From Sarcina sp. DSM 11001 (lineage in GTDB: Bacteria; Bacillota; Clostridia; Lachnospirales; Lachnospiraceae), in contig NZ_FNFZ01000019.1 of assembly GCF_900101015.1 (NCBI RefSeq), positions 1-64,000 on the forward strand: DNA of 64,000 nucleotides. The letters are read 5' to 3'. The position numbers and the translations under genes are program-made. Under the pieces are notes generated by a model. That model had not been told where the DNA came from. It worked only from the letters and a program-made list of their open reading frames with translations, and searched no databases. This document shows, piece by piece, positions 7,902 to 15,738 of this stretch; the stretch's first letter is position 1; each line of letters starts with the position of its first letter.

Positions 7902-8270
7902 ATGGCATTAGAAGTAGGAATGAAGAATTCGGTCACACTCACTGTCACAGACGAGATGTGTGCAGACCATCTGGACAGCCAGCTCCCTCAGCTGGAACTG
8001 CCCCACGTGCTCTCAACCCCCAGCATGATCAATCTGATGGAGCTCACCTGCGCTGAGGTTATGAACAAACATGCGGACGAGGGCAAGTGCTCTGTAGGAA
8101 TGGCTGTTGATATCAAACATGTTGCTGCTACACCCCCGGGCAAGAGTGTTACCTGTGTCGCCGAAGTGGCTGAGACCGACGGCAGAAAAGTTCTCTTCAA
8201 CGTGACCTGCACGGATGAGAACGGCAAGATCGGATTTGGCACCCACAGAAGAGCCTATATCAAAAAATAA
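7902..8270 (+). CDS. Hotdog-fold thioesterase (FlK-like)
   Basis: The 122-aa single-domain protein resembles the fluoroacetyl-CoA thioesterase (FlK)-like family of acyl-CoA hydrolases. Typical stretches are 'VLSTPSMINLMELTCAE' (helix of the hotdog fold, residues 37-53), 'VAATPPGKSVTC' and the C-terminal 'GTHRRAYI'. It should be a cytoplasmic dimer hydrolysing a short acyl-CoA; the substrate is not deducible. GGAGG precedes the ATG by 7 bases. The gene is followed by its own terminator at 8398-8432, so it is probably monocistronic. Confidence 0.85.
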   Translation: MALEVGMKNSVTLTVTDEMCADHLDSQLPQLELPHVLSTPSMINLMELTCAEVMNKHADEGKCSVGMAVDIKHVAATPPGKSVTCVAEVAETDGRKVLFNVTCTDENGKIGFGTHRRAYIKK

Positions 8271-8397
8271 GTCAGAATCTGTAAGCAGACCAGCTGTAAA
8301 AAATGAATAAACAGCGAGTCAAGCAGCCGCACAGACGGATGTGCATAACAAGTATGACTGACCTGAGAGTTTGTCTAAAAAGATTGTCTGACAGACA

Positions 8398-8432
8398 GGG
8401 AGACAGAGAACGATTCTCTGTCTCCCCTTTTT
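8398..8432 (+). terminator. Terminator after the thioesterase gene
   Basis: A perfect 13-bp stem GGGAGACAGAGAA/TTCTCTGTCTCCC (8398-8410 and 8414-8426), a 3-nt loop and a following T run. Confidence 0.92.
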
Positions 8433-8614
8433 TGATTTTTTAGAAAGATGATGTCTGCCATTCATTTTAATATTTGAAAAAAGCCTGAAAATTCAATTAA
8501 AATCGGTATAAACACAAACCATTTCATGCTATATTTTTTTAAAGAGTTTCTGGAGCGAATTTCAATAAACAGACTTATTCTCAAAGAAAAAGTGGAAAGG
8601 AAAAGGATAAAAAA
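8433..8614 (+). other. Leader region of the dehydrogenase gene
   Basis: This is AT-rich, non-coding sequence. An extended -10-like TGCTATATT near 8527-8535 could start the transcript, but I see no good -35. A GGAAAGGA ribosome site precedes the next gene. Confidence 0.3.
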
Positions 8615-9568
8615 ATGAAAATCGTAATTTTAAACGGGGCAAAGGTGAATTATGACGGTATCATCGATTACAGTGTCCTGGCAGAGGAGGAGGATCAGCT
8701 TGTTGTCTTTGACACCTGCGAGGATCATGGCTACAGGGAGATTTCGGAAGGGGCGGAGGTCATCATCAGCAAGGAGCTCCCGATCAGCCGCGAGGATATC
8801 ATGGGGCTTCCGGATACCGTAAAGCTCATCTGCGAAGCGGGGACCGGCTATAACAACATCGACCTGGATGCCTGCCGGGAACGCGGGATCGGCGTCTGCA
8901 ACGTTCCTTCCTACAGTTCAGAAAGGGTCGCCCACACGGCAGTCATGATGATGTTGATGCTGGCTTCCACCATGCAGACCCAGATCAGCATGCTCGCAAA
9001 GGGCGATCACACGAATTTTGACAAGTGCCTGTCTGTGCCGCATGTGGAACTGAATGGAAAGACCCTGGGCGTCATCGGCGCCGGCAATATCGGCAGGCAG
9101 ACCATTGCCGTCGGCCGCGCCCTTGGTATGAATGTTCTCGTTTATAACAGAACAAAAAAAGAAGACTCCGAAGGGGTGCACTTTACGACCATGGAAGAGG
9201 TCTTCCGGAACTCCGATTTCATTTCCCTGCACTGTCCTCTGAACGAACAGACACGGCACCTGGTAAATAAAGATACCCTCGCACTGATGAAGCCGACAGC
9301 CTTCATTATCAATACTGCGCGCGGTCCTCTGATCAATGAGGAAGACCTGATCGAAGCTTTAAAGACCAGAAAAATCGCCGGCGCAGGTCTGGACGTCCAG
9401 GAAGTGGAGCCTCTGTCCGCTTCCAGCCCGCTTTTTGCCCTTGACAATGTCATCGTGACTCCCCATATGGGCTGGAAGGGCCTGGAGACCCGTCAGCGTC
9501 TTGTCTCAATCCTGAAGGAAGGGATCGACGGTTACCGCAGGGGTGAAAAAGTGAACAGGGTAGACTGA
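8615..9568 (+). CDS. D-2-hydroxyacid dehydrogenase
   Basis: The 317-aa NAD(P)-dependent enzyme interconverts a 2-keto acid and its D-2-hydroxy acid (glycerate/phosphoglycerate/lactate dehydrogenase superfamily). The Rossmann motif 'GVIGAGNIG' is near residue 150. The catalytic set is visible as Arg in 'NTARGPL', Glu in 'VQEVEP' and His in 'VTPHMGW'. Length fits the single-subunit NAD-type subfamily without an ACT domain. Substrate and physiological direction are uncertain; fermentation end-product formation or hydroxypyruvate reduction are both possible. The next gene begins 48 bases downstream with its own ribosome site, so co-transcription is possible. Confidence 0.9.
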   Translation: MKIVILNGAKVNYDGIIDYSVLAEEEDQLVVFDTCEDHGYREISEGAEVIISKELPISREDIMGLPDTVKLICEAGTGYNNIDLDACRERGIGVCNVPSYSSERVAHTAVMMMLMLASTMQTQISMLAKGDHTNFDKCLSVPHVELNGKTLGVIGAGNIGRQTIAVGRALGMNVLVYNRTKKEDSEGVHFTTMEEVFRNSDFISLHCPLNEQTRHLVNKDTLALMKPTAFIINTARGPLINEEDLIEALKTRKIAGAGLDVQEVEPLSASSPLFALDNVIVTPHMGWKGLETRQRLVSILKEGIDGYRRGEKVNRVD

Positions 9569-9616
9569 GGAAATACTACTGGAAGATAATTACATTCAAA
9601 CCTTAAGGAGCTAATC

Positions 9617-12600
9617 ATGAAAAAAATGAAAAGACTGTTTGCTGTAATGATGGCAATGCTGGTGATCGCAGGTTCCCTGCCGGTCTATTCCTTTGCCGCA
9701 CAGACAGAAGGTGAACAGCCGGCACAGGAGACAGTGTCTGAATATGCTGAAAACGGTGTTTCTGCAGCGTTTTCAGTCACACTGGATGCCAATGGCGGCT
9801 GCTTTGAAAATGAACAGGATGATATTCTGCAGGTGTTTTTTGAGACAGCAGAGGTCATCAGCAAGGTGGTCAGTGCCGGGGAGGCTGTGGCTGTATTTCC
9901 TGTAAACCGACAGGGCGATACGGAACTGGAGTTTGCCGGCTGGAGCCTTGAAAAAGATGGAGAACTTATCTCCCGGGAATTTGAAGAATATGTTCCCACA
10001 GAGGACTGTATCCTTTATGCTGTCTGGAAATCTGAAGAAAATGCCATGAACGGGGATGAGTTCCTGAATGCTGACGGGACAACCGATCCTTCAGAGCAGA
10101 ACGATCAGGAAGCTCCCGGGGAGACCTTTTTTGACAATGCTCTGAAGGATGAGACAGATTCTGATCCGGATGCTCAGGGGATGTACCGGGACGAAGAGAC
10201 AGATCCTGACGCGGGTCTGGAGGGAACCTCTGAAGATGAGATGGATCCTGACGTGATCCTGGACCAGGAGGAGGATGGCGAAACAGACCCTGACGCGGTT
10301 TTGGAAGAAACCTCTGAAGATGAGATGGATCCTGAAGTGATCCAGGACCAGGCTGAGGACGACAGCACAGACCCTGATGCGGTTTTGGAGGAGACTGTGG
10401 AAAATGATACGGACTCCAACGACACACTGGAGACCACTGCAGACGGACTGGACTCCAACGACGCACTGGAGACCGCTGCAGACGGACTGGACTCCGACGA
10501 CGCTCTGGAGACCGCTGCAGACGGACTGGACGCTGACGACGCATTGGAAGCCGCTGCGGATGGACAGGAGGCCCACGATGACGGGCTGAGTCCTGACGAT
10601 GCGCAGATAGAAGATTCCGAAGAGACCCGGGATCAGGAAAACCAGGATACGGAGGAATACGGTCCTGTACTGACAGGCCAAGAAGACCAGACTCAGGCCG
10701 GGAACGGAAGGTCTCTCGATGCGGACGGCACAGCTGTAGGAAAGACCGGAGAGCCGCCCGCAGCGGAAGAGGAGGAGGAAGAGACGGTCTCGGAGGAGGC
10801 TTCCAATGCCTCGGGAGCGGCGATTCATGTGGACGTCCACAATCAGAATGAGATCAGGAACTTTATCGCGACGCACCCCGCACCCAGGGTCGACGATACC
10901 TTTGATATCCAGCCTTCCGCCCAGGCTCCTTATGTGGCGGGTCAGCTGTCGGTTGAATCCTTACAATACGCCTTTAATATCCTGAACCAGATGCGATACA
11001 TCGCCGGCGTTCCGGCAGATGTGTCTGAAAAAGCAGAGTATACTGAGCTGGCGCAGGCGGCTTCCCTTGTCAATGCTGCCAATGATGAACTGACTCATTA
11101 CCCTGAAAAGCCTGCAGGCATGGACGACGATCTCTACCAGCTGGGCGCGGCAGGAGCCTCCAGTTCCAATATCGCCTGGGGCACGCCGGATCGCCCGCAC
11201 GCAACTTCGCGTCAGATCGTCCATTCCGTCTACCTGTGGATGAGCGACTCGGATGATTATAATATCGATGTGCTCGGACACAGGCGCTGGATCATCAATC
11301 CGGATATGCTCTACAGCGGGTTCGGCGAAGCCGAAGGGTATTCCGCCGTCTATGCACACGATAAAAGCCGGGGAGATTCTTCCTATTATGGAGTTGCCTG
11401 GCCTGCACAGAACATGCCTGTGGAATACTTTAACGATGATGATGCCTGGAGTGTGAGCTTCGGGATGGAGCTTACAGCATCAAATGTCTCCGTGACCCTG
11501 ACAAGGCAGAACGACGGGGAAGTCTGGAACTTTTCACAGAACAATCCAGCGGACGGGTTTTTCAATGTGGAAAACGGGGGTTATGGTCAAAAGGGCTGCG
11601 TCATCTTCCGCCCGAACAACATTTCCTACAGCGCGGGAGACCGGTTTAATGTGTCCATCTCCGGCGTCGGCTCATCCCCGGTGACCTACACTGTCGATTT
11701 CTTCAGTGTCTGCAACAACGGTCACGATTATGAGAGCGAACAGCTCTCCGCGCCCACCTGCACGGAGCAGGGTGAGACAAGGCTGATCTGCCGGAACTGC
11801 TGGGATGTCAAATATGAATATGAGTCCGCTCTCGGACACAGCTATCAGATGACAGGACAGTCCAACGGTCTCTATACCATGACCTGCGGGGAATGCGGGG
11901 ATGAAAAGGTCGGAAGTGTACCGCAGTCTATTCAGGTATACTGGAAGGAAGGAGACCCCACTGGCAATTTCAGCTCTCGCATTCCTGCCGGACTGGAGGC
12001 AGGTGCCAAGGTTTCCTACTACGGTGTCGTTACCCAGTATACTGCTGATTCAAATATCCATTTTGACGACATGGTCGTGGAGATTGAACCTTCGGAAGGC
12101 TGTGAGATCATCCCCCACCCGTATGATCCGACTATTGGAAGTATTGTCTTTAACAATGCGGGTTCCTATAACATCAGGGTCTATTCGAAGTACAATCCGA
12201 ATTGCTTCATGAACAGCGGCATCCGGATCGTCAAACCTTTGGAAAGTGTGACCCTGACATCTCCGGCGCAGTCTGTCCAGAAATTAGGCGCCCGTATCCC
12301 GCTCACCGTGACCACGGATGGCGGAAAAGGAACTCTTAAATATTCCATTATCCTGATCAAGGAGGACGGCAGTGAAGAAGCACTTACTTCCGGACAGTCA
12401 AGCTCTTCATATACCTTTACTCCGCGTAATGCGAAAACATACAGGCTGTACGCAAAAGTGACGGATACCGGTGACGGCAACAGAACCGTAAGCAGCAATA
12501 TTCTGGAATTTGAAATCGAGAAAGGACTTGTCTCCGTAAAAGGAGGAAAGAGGATCACAGCCGCAGGCCCCCTGACCTACGGACAGAAGCTGTCAGAGCT

Positions 12601-14788
12601 AAGCGTCGTCAACAATGCCTTTATTTCCACCGCCGACGGCAGTGATCTGACCGGAACCTTTGCCTTCAATGAACCGGATCTGGTGCTTCCCGCCGGGACC
12701 CATAACGCCGACTGGACCTTCACCCCGGACGATAACAGCAATTATGAGATTCTCCATGGCTCTCTGCGGGTAACTGTGAACAAGGCCGTCCCTGTCATCA
12801 CACAGAATCCCTCTGCCGGGACGGCAGTATACCGCCCGTCAGGCAGGCTGGGCGATGTCTCCCTGTCCGGCGGTGAAGTAAGTGTTCCCGGTTTCTGGGT
12901 ATGGGATGACACATCCCTTTCCCTCCAGGTTCCCGGAGGCACATACACCTGCCTGTTTATTCCAAATGACGGAAATAACTACGAATTCGTGGAAACACAG
13001 GTCGATGTGACCGTCAGCAAAGCTGAGCCTTATGTGAAAACGGTCTCTCCGACAGCCATTACCTACGGAGAAGCCCTCTCCGACTCTGCGCTGAGCGGGA
13101 CCGCGCAGTACAGCAGTAATGACACGACTGCTGTGAGCGGCACCTTCCAATGGGCGGACAACACCGTCAAACCCTCTGTGAGCGACAGCGGAAAAACCTG
13201 GTACGATGTGATCTTCACACCGGACGATACGGCGAACTACAAGACAGCGGCCGGCCGGGCCCGTCTGACGGTCAATAAAGCTGACCACCCCGCTGAAATG
13301 CCTCCGGAGAGTATCAGCGTACCGTATTCGGTAGAGACAGTATCCGATCAGATCCTCAGGGACGTGAATATTTCAAACTGGTCCTTTGCCTCAAATGACC
13401 AGGGCAAAAAACTCAGTGTCGGGACCCCGAAGACCCTTAATGCAGTTTATAACGGTGCTGATGCCGGCAATTTCAATACAGAGACGGTACAGGTCATTGT
13501 GACGAGATCTTCCTGCGAACACAAGGGAAGCTCGTCCATCCGGAACGCGAAGGATCCGACCTGTACAGAAGAAGGCGCGACCGGAGACAGATATTGCGAC
13601 ATCTGCGGGGATCTGCTGGAATCCAGCACTGCGATACCTGCCAACGGCCACTCCTGGGACACCGGCGTTGTCACTAAAAAGCCCTCTGTTGAAGAAGAAG
13701 GGGTCAGGACCTACACCTGCACTGTCTGCTCAGAACAGAGAGAAGAAAGCATAGTGAAACTCATCGACATCAGCGGAGCAACAGTCAGCGCAATCCCTGC
13801 AAAGACCTACAACGGCTCTTCGCAGAAACCTGCCCCGACAGTAACCTACGATGATGAGACGCTCAAATCCGGGACGGATTACTCAGTCTCTTACAAAAAT
13901 AATCTCTATGCCGGCACAGCCACTGTCACTATCACCGGCAAGGGAAAATTCGGGGGAACCCAAACCGTAAACTTCACGATCAAAAAAGCCGAACAGTCCA
14001 TCACAATTAAAGCATCGCCTACGTCGATCGCTGTGGGCAAGACAGCCACAGTCTCCATTTCCGGCGCCAAGGGCACGAAGTATTATAAGTGGATGAAGGA
14101 GGAAACGGACACCGGCTCGGCTACAGTGGACTCCTCTACAGGTAAAGTAACAGCGACCAAGGTCGGCATTGTGACGATCAAGGCAACCTCGAAAGCCACA
14201 GATAATTTTAACGCCGCCTCCAAAAAGGTCAGGATCAAGATCGTTCCCGCCGCGACTTCCTCGATCTCGGCAGTTAACCTTGCGACCGGGATCAGGCTTA
14301 CCTGGAAAAAAGTCACCGGAGCGACAGGATACCTTGTCTATCGCGACGACACAAAGATTGCCACGATCAAGAGCGGAGGCACCGTAACCTACACAGACGC
14401 GAAGGCTAACACCAATGGTATGAAATATACCTTCAAGATCGTCCCGACGGCATCGACGGGAAATGGTACGGCAAAATCACTGGCCGCCTACAGGGTCACA
14501 AGACCGGCCATCTCTTCCGCCGTCAATTCCGCTGCCGGGAAAGTAACTGTAAAATGGGATAAAAACGCCAAGGGAACAGGATACCAGATCCATTACTGCA
14601 CAGATAAGACCTTTGAAACCGGCAATAAGTCCGTGAGCATAAACAGCGCGTCCACAGTATCAAAAGTGATCGGAAGCCTGACGAAGGGCAAGACCTACTA
14701 CCTGCGGATCCGGACTTTCAAGACCGTGGGAAGCACAAAATACTTCTCGGCCTGGAGCGCGGTAAAGAGCGTGAAGATCAGTAAATAA
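9617..14788 (+). CDS. Very large secreted multidomain surface protein (CAP, MBG, Ig-like, FN3)
   Basis: The 1,723-aa product has a signal peptide (KKMKRLFAVMMAMLVIAG with Ala cleavage). In order I see: an InlB-type beta-grasp repeat ending 'LYAVWK' (about 50-140); a very acidic linker with internal tandem repeats (about 140-400); a CAP/SCP-like domain with 'LNQMRYIAGV' and 'LGHRRWIINP' (about 440-610); a Cys-rich ribbon (about 698-740); several MBG-type beta domains with 'LTYGQKL' and 'ITYGEAL' (about 975-1300); a second Cys ribbon (1300-1375); a 'YNGSSQKPAPTV' beta domain; a BIG2-like domain (about 1460-1550); and two FN3-like domains to the C-terminus. There is no LPXTG or membrane anchor, so cell-wall retention would need another mechanism. 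Role inferred: adhesion or cell-envelope interaction. Confidence 0.88.
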   Translation: MKKMKRLFAVMMAMLVIAGSLPVYSFAAQTEGEQPAQETVSEYAENGVSAAFSVTLDANGGCFENEQDDILQVFFETAEVISKVVSAGEAVAVFPVNRQGDTELEFAGWSLEKDGELISREFEEYVPTEDCILYAVWKSEENAMNGDEFLNADGTTDPSEQNDQEAPGETFFDNALKDETDSDPDAQGMYRDEETDPDAGLEGTSEDEMDPDVILDQEEDGETDPDAVLEETSEDEMDPEVIQDQAEDDSTDPDAVLEETVENDTDSNDTLETTADGLDSNDALETAADGLDSDDALETAADGLDADDALEAAADGQEAHDDGLSPDDAQIEDSEETRDQENQDTEEYGPVLTGQEDQTQAGNGRSLDADGTAVGKTGEPPAAEEEEEETVSEEASNASGAAIHVDVHNQNEIRNFIATHPAPRVDDTFDIQPSAQAPYVAGQLSVESLQYAFNILNQMRYIAGVPADVSEKAEYTELAQAASLVNAANDELTHYPEKPAGMDDDLYQLGAAGASSSNIAWGTPDRPHATSRQIVHSVYLWMSDSDDYNIDVLGHRRWIINPDMLYSGFGEAEGYSAVYAHDKSRGDSSYYGVAWPAQNMPVEYFNDDDAWSVSFGMELTASNVSVTLTRQNDGEVWNFSQNNPADGFFNVENGGYGQKGCVIFRPNNISYSAGDRFNVSISGVGSSPVTYTVDFFSVCNNGHDYESEQLSAPTCTEQGETRLICRNCWDVKYEYESALGHSYQMTGQSNGLYTMTCGECGDEKVGSVPQSIQVYWKEGDPTGNFSSRIPAGLEAGAKVSYYGVVTQYTADSNIHFDDMVVEIEPSEGCEIIPHPYDPTIGSIVFNNAGSYNIRVYSKYNPNCFMNSGIRIVKPLESVTLTSPAQSVQKLGARIPLTVTTDGGKGTLKYSIILIKEDGSEEALTSGQSSSSYTFTPRNAKTYRLYAKVTDTGDGNRTVSSNILEFEIEKGLVSVKGGKRITAAGPLTYGQKLSELSVVNNAFISTADGSDLTGTFAFNEPDLVLPAGTHNADWTFTPDDNSNYEILHGSLRVTVNKAVPVITQNPSAGTAVYRPSGRLGDVSLSGGEVSVPGFWVWDDTSLSLQVPGGTYTCLFIPNDGNNYEFVETQVDVTVSKAEPYVKTVSPTAITYGEALSDSALSGTAQYSSNDTTAVSGTFQWADNTVKPSVSDSGKTWYDVIFTPDDTANYKTAAGRARLTVNKADHPAEMPPESISVPYSVETVSDQILRDVNISNWSFASNDQGKKLSVGTPKTLNAVYNGADAGNFNTETVQVIVTRSSCEHKGSSSIRNAKDPTCTEEGATGDRYCDICGDLLESSTAIPANGHSWDTGVVTKKPSVEEEGVRTYTCTVCSEQREESIVKLIDISGATVSAIPAKTYNGSSQKPAPTVTYDDETLKSGTDYSVSYKNNLYAGTATVTITGKGKFGGTQTVNFTIKKAEQSITIKASPTSIAVGKTATVSISGAKGTKYYKWMKEETDTGSATVDSSTGKVTATKVGIVTIKATSKATDNFNAASKKVRIKIVPAATSSISAVNLATGIRLTWKKVTGATGYLVYRDDTKIATIKSGGTVTYTDAKANTNGMKYTFKIVPTASTGNGTAKSLAAYRVTRPAISSAVNSAAGKVTVKWDKNAKGTGYQIHYCTDKTFETGNKSVSINSASTVSKVIGSLTKGKTYYLRIRTFKTVGSTKYFSAWSAVKSVKISK
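10180..10565 (+). repeat. In-frame tandem repeats in the acidic linker
   Basis: Two repeat types follow each other inside the surface-protein gene. First come units of about 28 codons beginning TDPDA-LE-TSEDEMDP, then 13-codon units such as 'ETAADGLDSNDAL' (39 bp) repeated three to four times near 10411-10560. They keep the frame and encode an Asp/Glu-rich spacer, so copy number is likely to vary between strains. Confidence 0.8.
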
Positions 14789-14823
14789 CAGAAATATATT
14801 ATATCTTAAGAAACCATATAATT

Positions 14824-14874
14824 CGGCCTGTACAGATGACGCGTCAATGCGTTCCATCTGTACAGGCCGTTTTT
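14824..14874 (+). terminator. Terminator of the surface-protein gene
   Basis: A perfect 15-bp stem CGGCCTGTACAGATG/CATCTGTACAGGCCG (14824-14838 and 14855-14869) is followed by five T residues. Confidence 0.95.
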
Positions 14875-14883
14875 GTCAGTTAT

Positions 14884-15052
14884 CTTTTCAGTTCTCTTTT
14901 CAGTTCTCTTTTCAGTTCTCTGTTTTAATGCTTTATGATCACTATTTCAGGTAGTTTAAAATACCTGTGATCACAGTTTCTGAAAGCATTTAAACACCTG
15001 CGATCACAGTTTCTGAAAGCATTTAAACACTTGTGATCAACGTTTCAGGAAT
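14884..15052. repeat. Two intergenic minisatellites (12-bp and 33-bp units)
   Basis: CTTTTCAGTTCT is repeated three times (14884-14919). It is followed by a 33-bp unit, starting CCTGTGATCACAG and ending TTTAAACA, in two near-perfect copies (14964-14996, 14997-15029) flanked by degenerate copies. The last degenerate copy overlaps the 3' end of the HMA gene. Confidence 0.85.
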
Positions 15053-15309
15053 CCAAATAAGGAGGCACGCGGCTTTTCCTCATTTCCTTCTTTTTCCACA
15101 CTGCAGCTGATGAGCCGGTATCCTGTGGGATCGATCAGGGCACGCAGGTCTTCCTCGGAAGGCGCTTCCTGAACCAGGAATTCGGTGGTTCCTTTTTTGA
15201 AGGAAGATTTCAGTTTATTGACAGAATATCTGCTCCTGATCGTATCGTTCATGTGCGCTTCGCACATGCTGCAGGACATTCCGTCTATTTTTAACAAAAC
15301 TTTATACAT
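15037..15309 (-). CDS. Small heavy-metal-associated (HMA) domain protein
   Basis: The 90-aa protein has the ferredoxin-like HMA fold. The metal-binding motif 'GMSCSMCEAH' (MxCxxC) is at residues 10-19, as in copper chaperones and P-type ATPase N-domains. The C-terminal 25 residues are polar and basic. It sits 130 bases downstream of the feo genes on the same strand, so it may be co-expressed with them, although HMA domains usually bind Cu(I), Zn or Cd and not Fe. An alternative is a stand-alone metallochaperone whose partner is elsewhere. Confidence 0.85.
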   Translation of the reverse strand: MYKVLLKIDGMSCSMCEAHMNDTIRSRYSVNKLKSSFKKGTTEFLVQEAPSEEDLRALIDPTGYRLISCSVEKEGNEEKPRASLFGFLKR

Positions 15310-15441
15310 CTTTTTTATTCATTCCTGCTCTAAGGCACATCGTCCTTCTGACACAGTCAGGTCTGTCTGCATTGGCATCGTTCTTCTGGAGCGCCCGGGT
15401 CTGCTTATGGCGCTACCCGTCCTTCTGACACTCTCAAGTTC
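15310..15441. repeat. Degenerate tandem repeat between HMA and Feo-associated genes
   Basis: Three imperfect units of roughly 35-50 bp share GGCA/GGCG-TCGT-CTTCTG and end in GTCTG. They fill the gap and contain no gene. This looks like a decayed relative of the other junction minisatellites. Confidence 0.45.
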
Positions 15442-15618
15442 TCAAGTCTGTTTATTATGGCAGGAACCGCTCATAGCGCAGCTTCCGCAGCCACAGCCGC
15501 AGCTTGATTTGCCCTGCCGTCTGTTCCGGATAACAGAACGAAAACTGAAAAATACGATGACAAGCAGGATCAGAATAACCACGATATTCCCAAGATTTGC
15601 ATTCAGCCATGTCAGCAT
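15442..15618 (-). CDS. FeoB-associated Cys-rich membrane protein
   Basis: A short 58-codon gene encodes one N-terminal membrane helix (residues 10-26), a basic stop-transfer stretch 'RSVIRNRRQGK', and a Cys cluster 'CGCGCGSC' followed by one more Cys near the C-terminus. Such proteins lie directly after feoB in many Firmicutes and are thought to help Fe(II) transfer, perhaps as a minimal FeoC substitute. The start at 15618 has AAGGAA a few bases upstream. It is 120 bases downstream of feoB on the same strand. Confidence 0.88.
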   Translation of the reverse strand: MLTWLNANLGNIVVILILLVIVFFSFRSVIRNRRQGKSSCGCGCGSCAMSGSCHNKQT

Positions 15619-15738
15619 GATAATTTCCTTAATTCCTCTGTTTTTTCAACCTTGATTATTTTTAAACTTACTCCCGGTCCTTACAGACTGTAACTTACAG
15701 GCTGTACTATGTCCATCGGAAGTCAGTTTCAGTTGCCT

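Noticed and set aside
10091-10876. Minus-strand frame of 261 codons
   Set aside because: It is the mirror of the tandem-repeat acidic linker of the surface protein; its repeats simply reflect the plus-strand ones.
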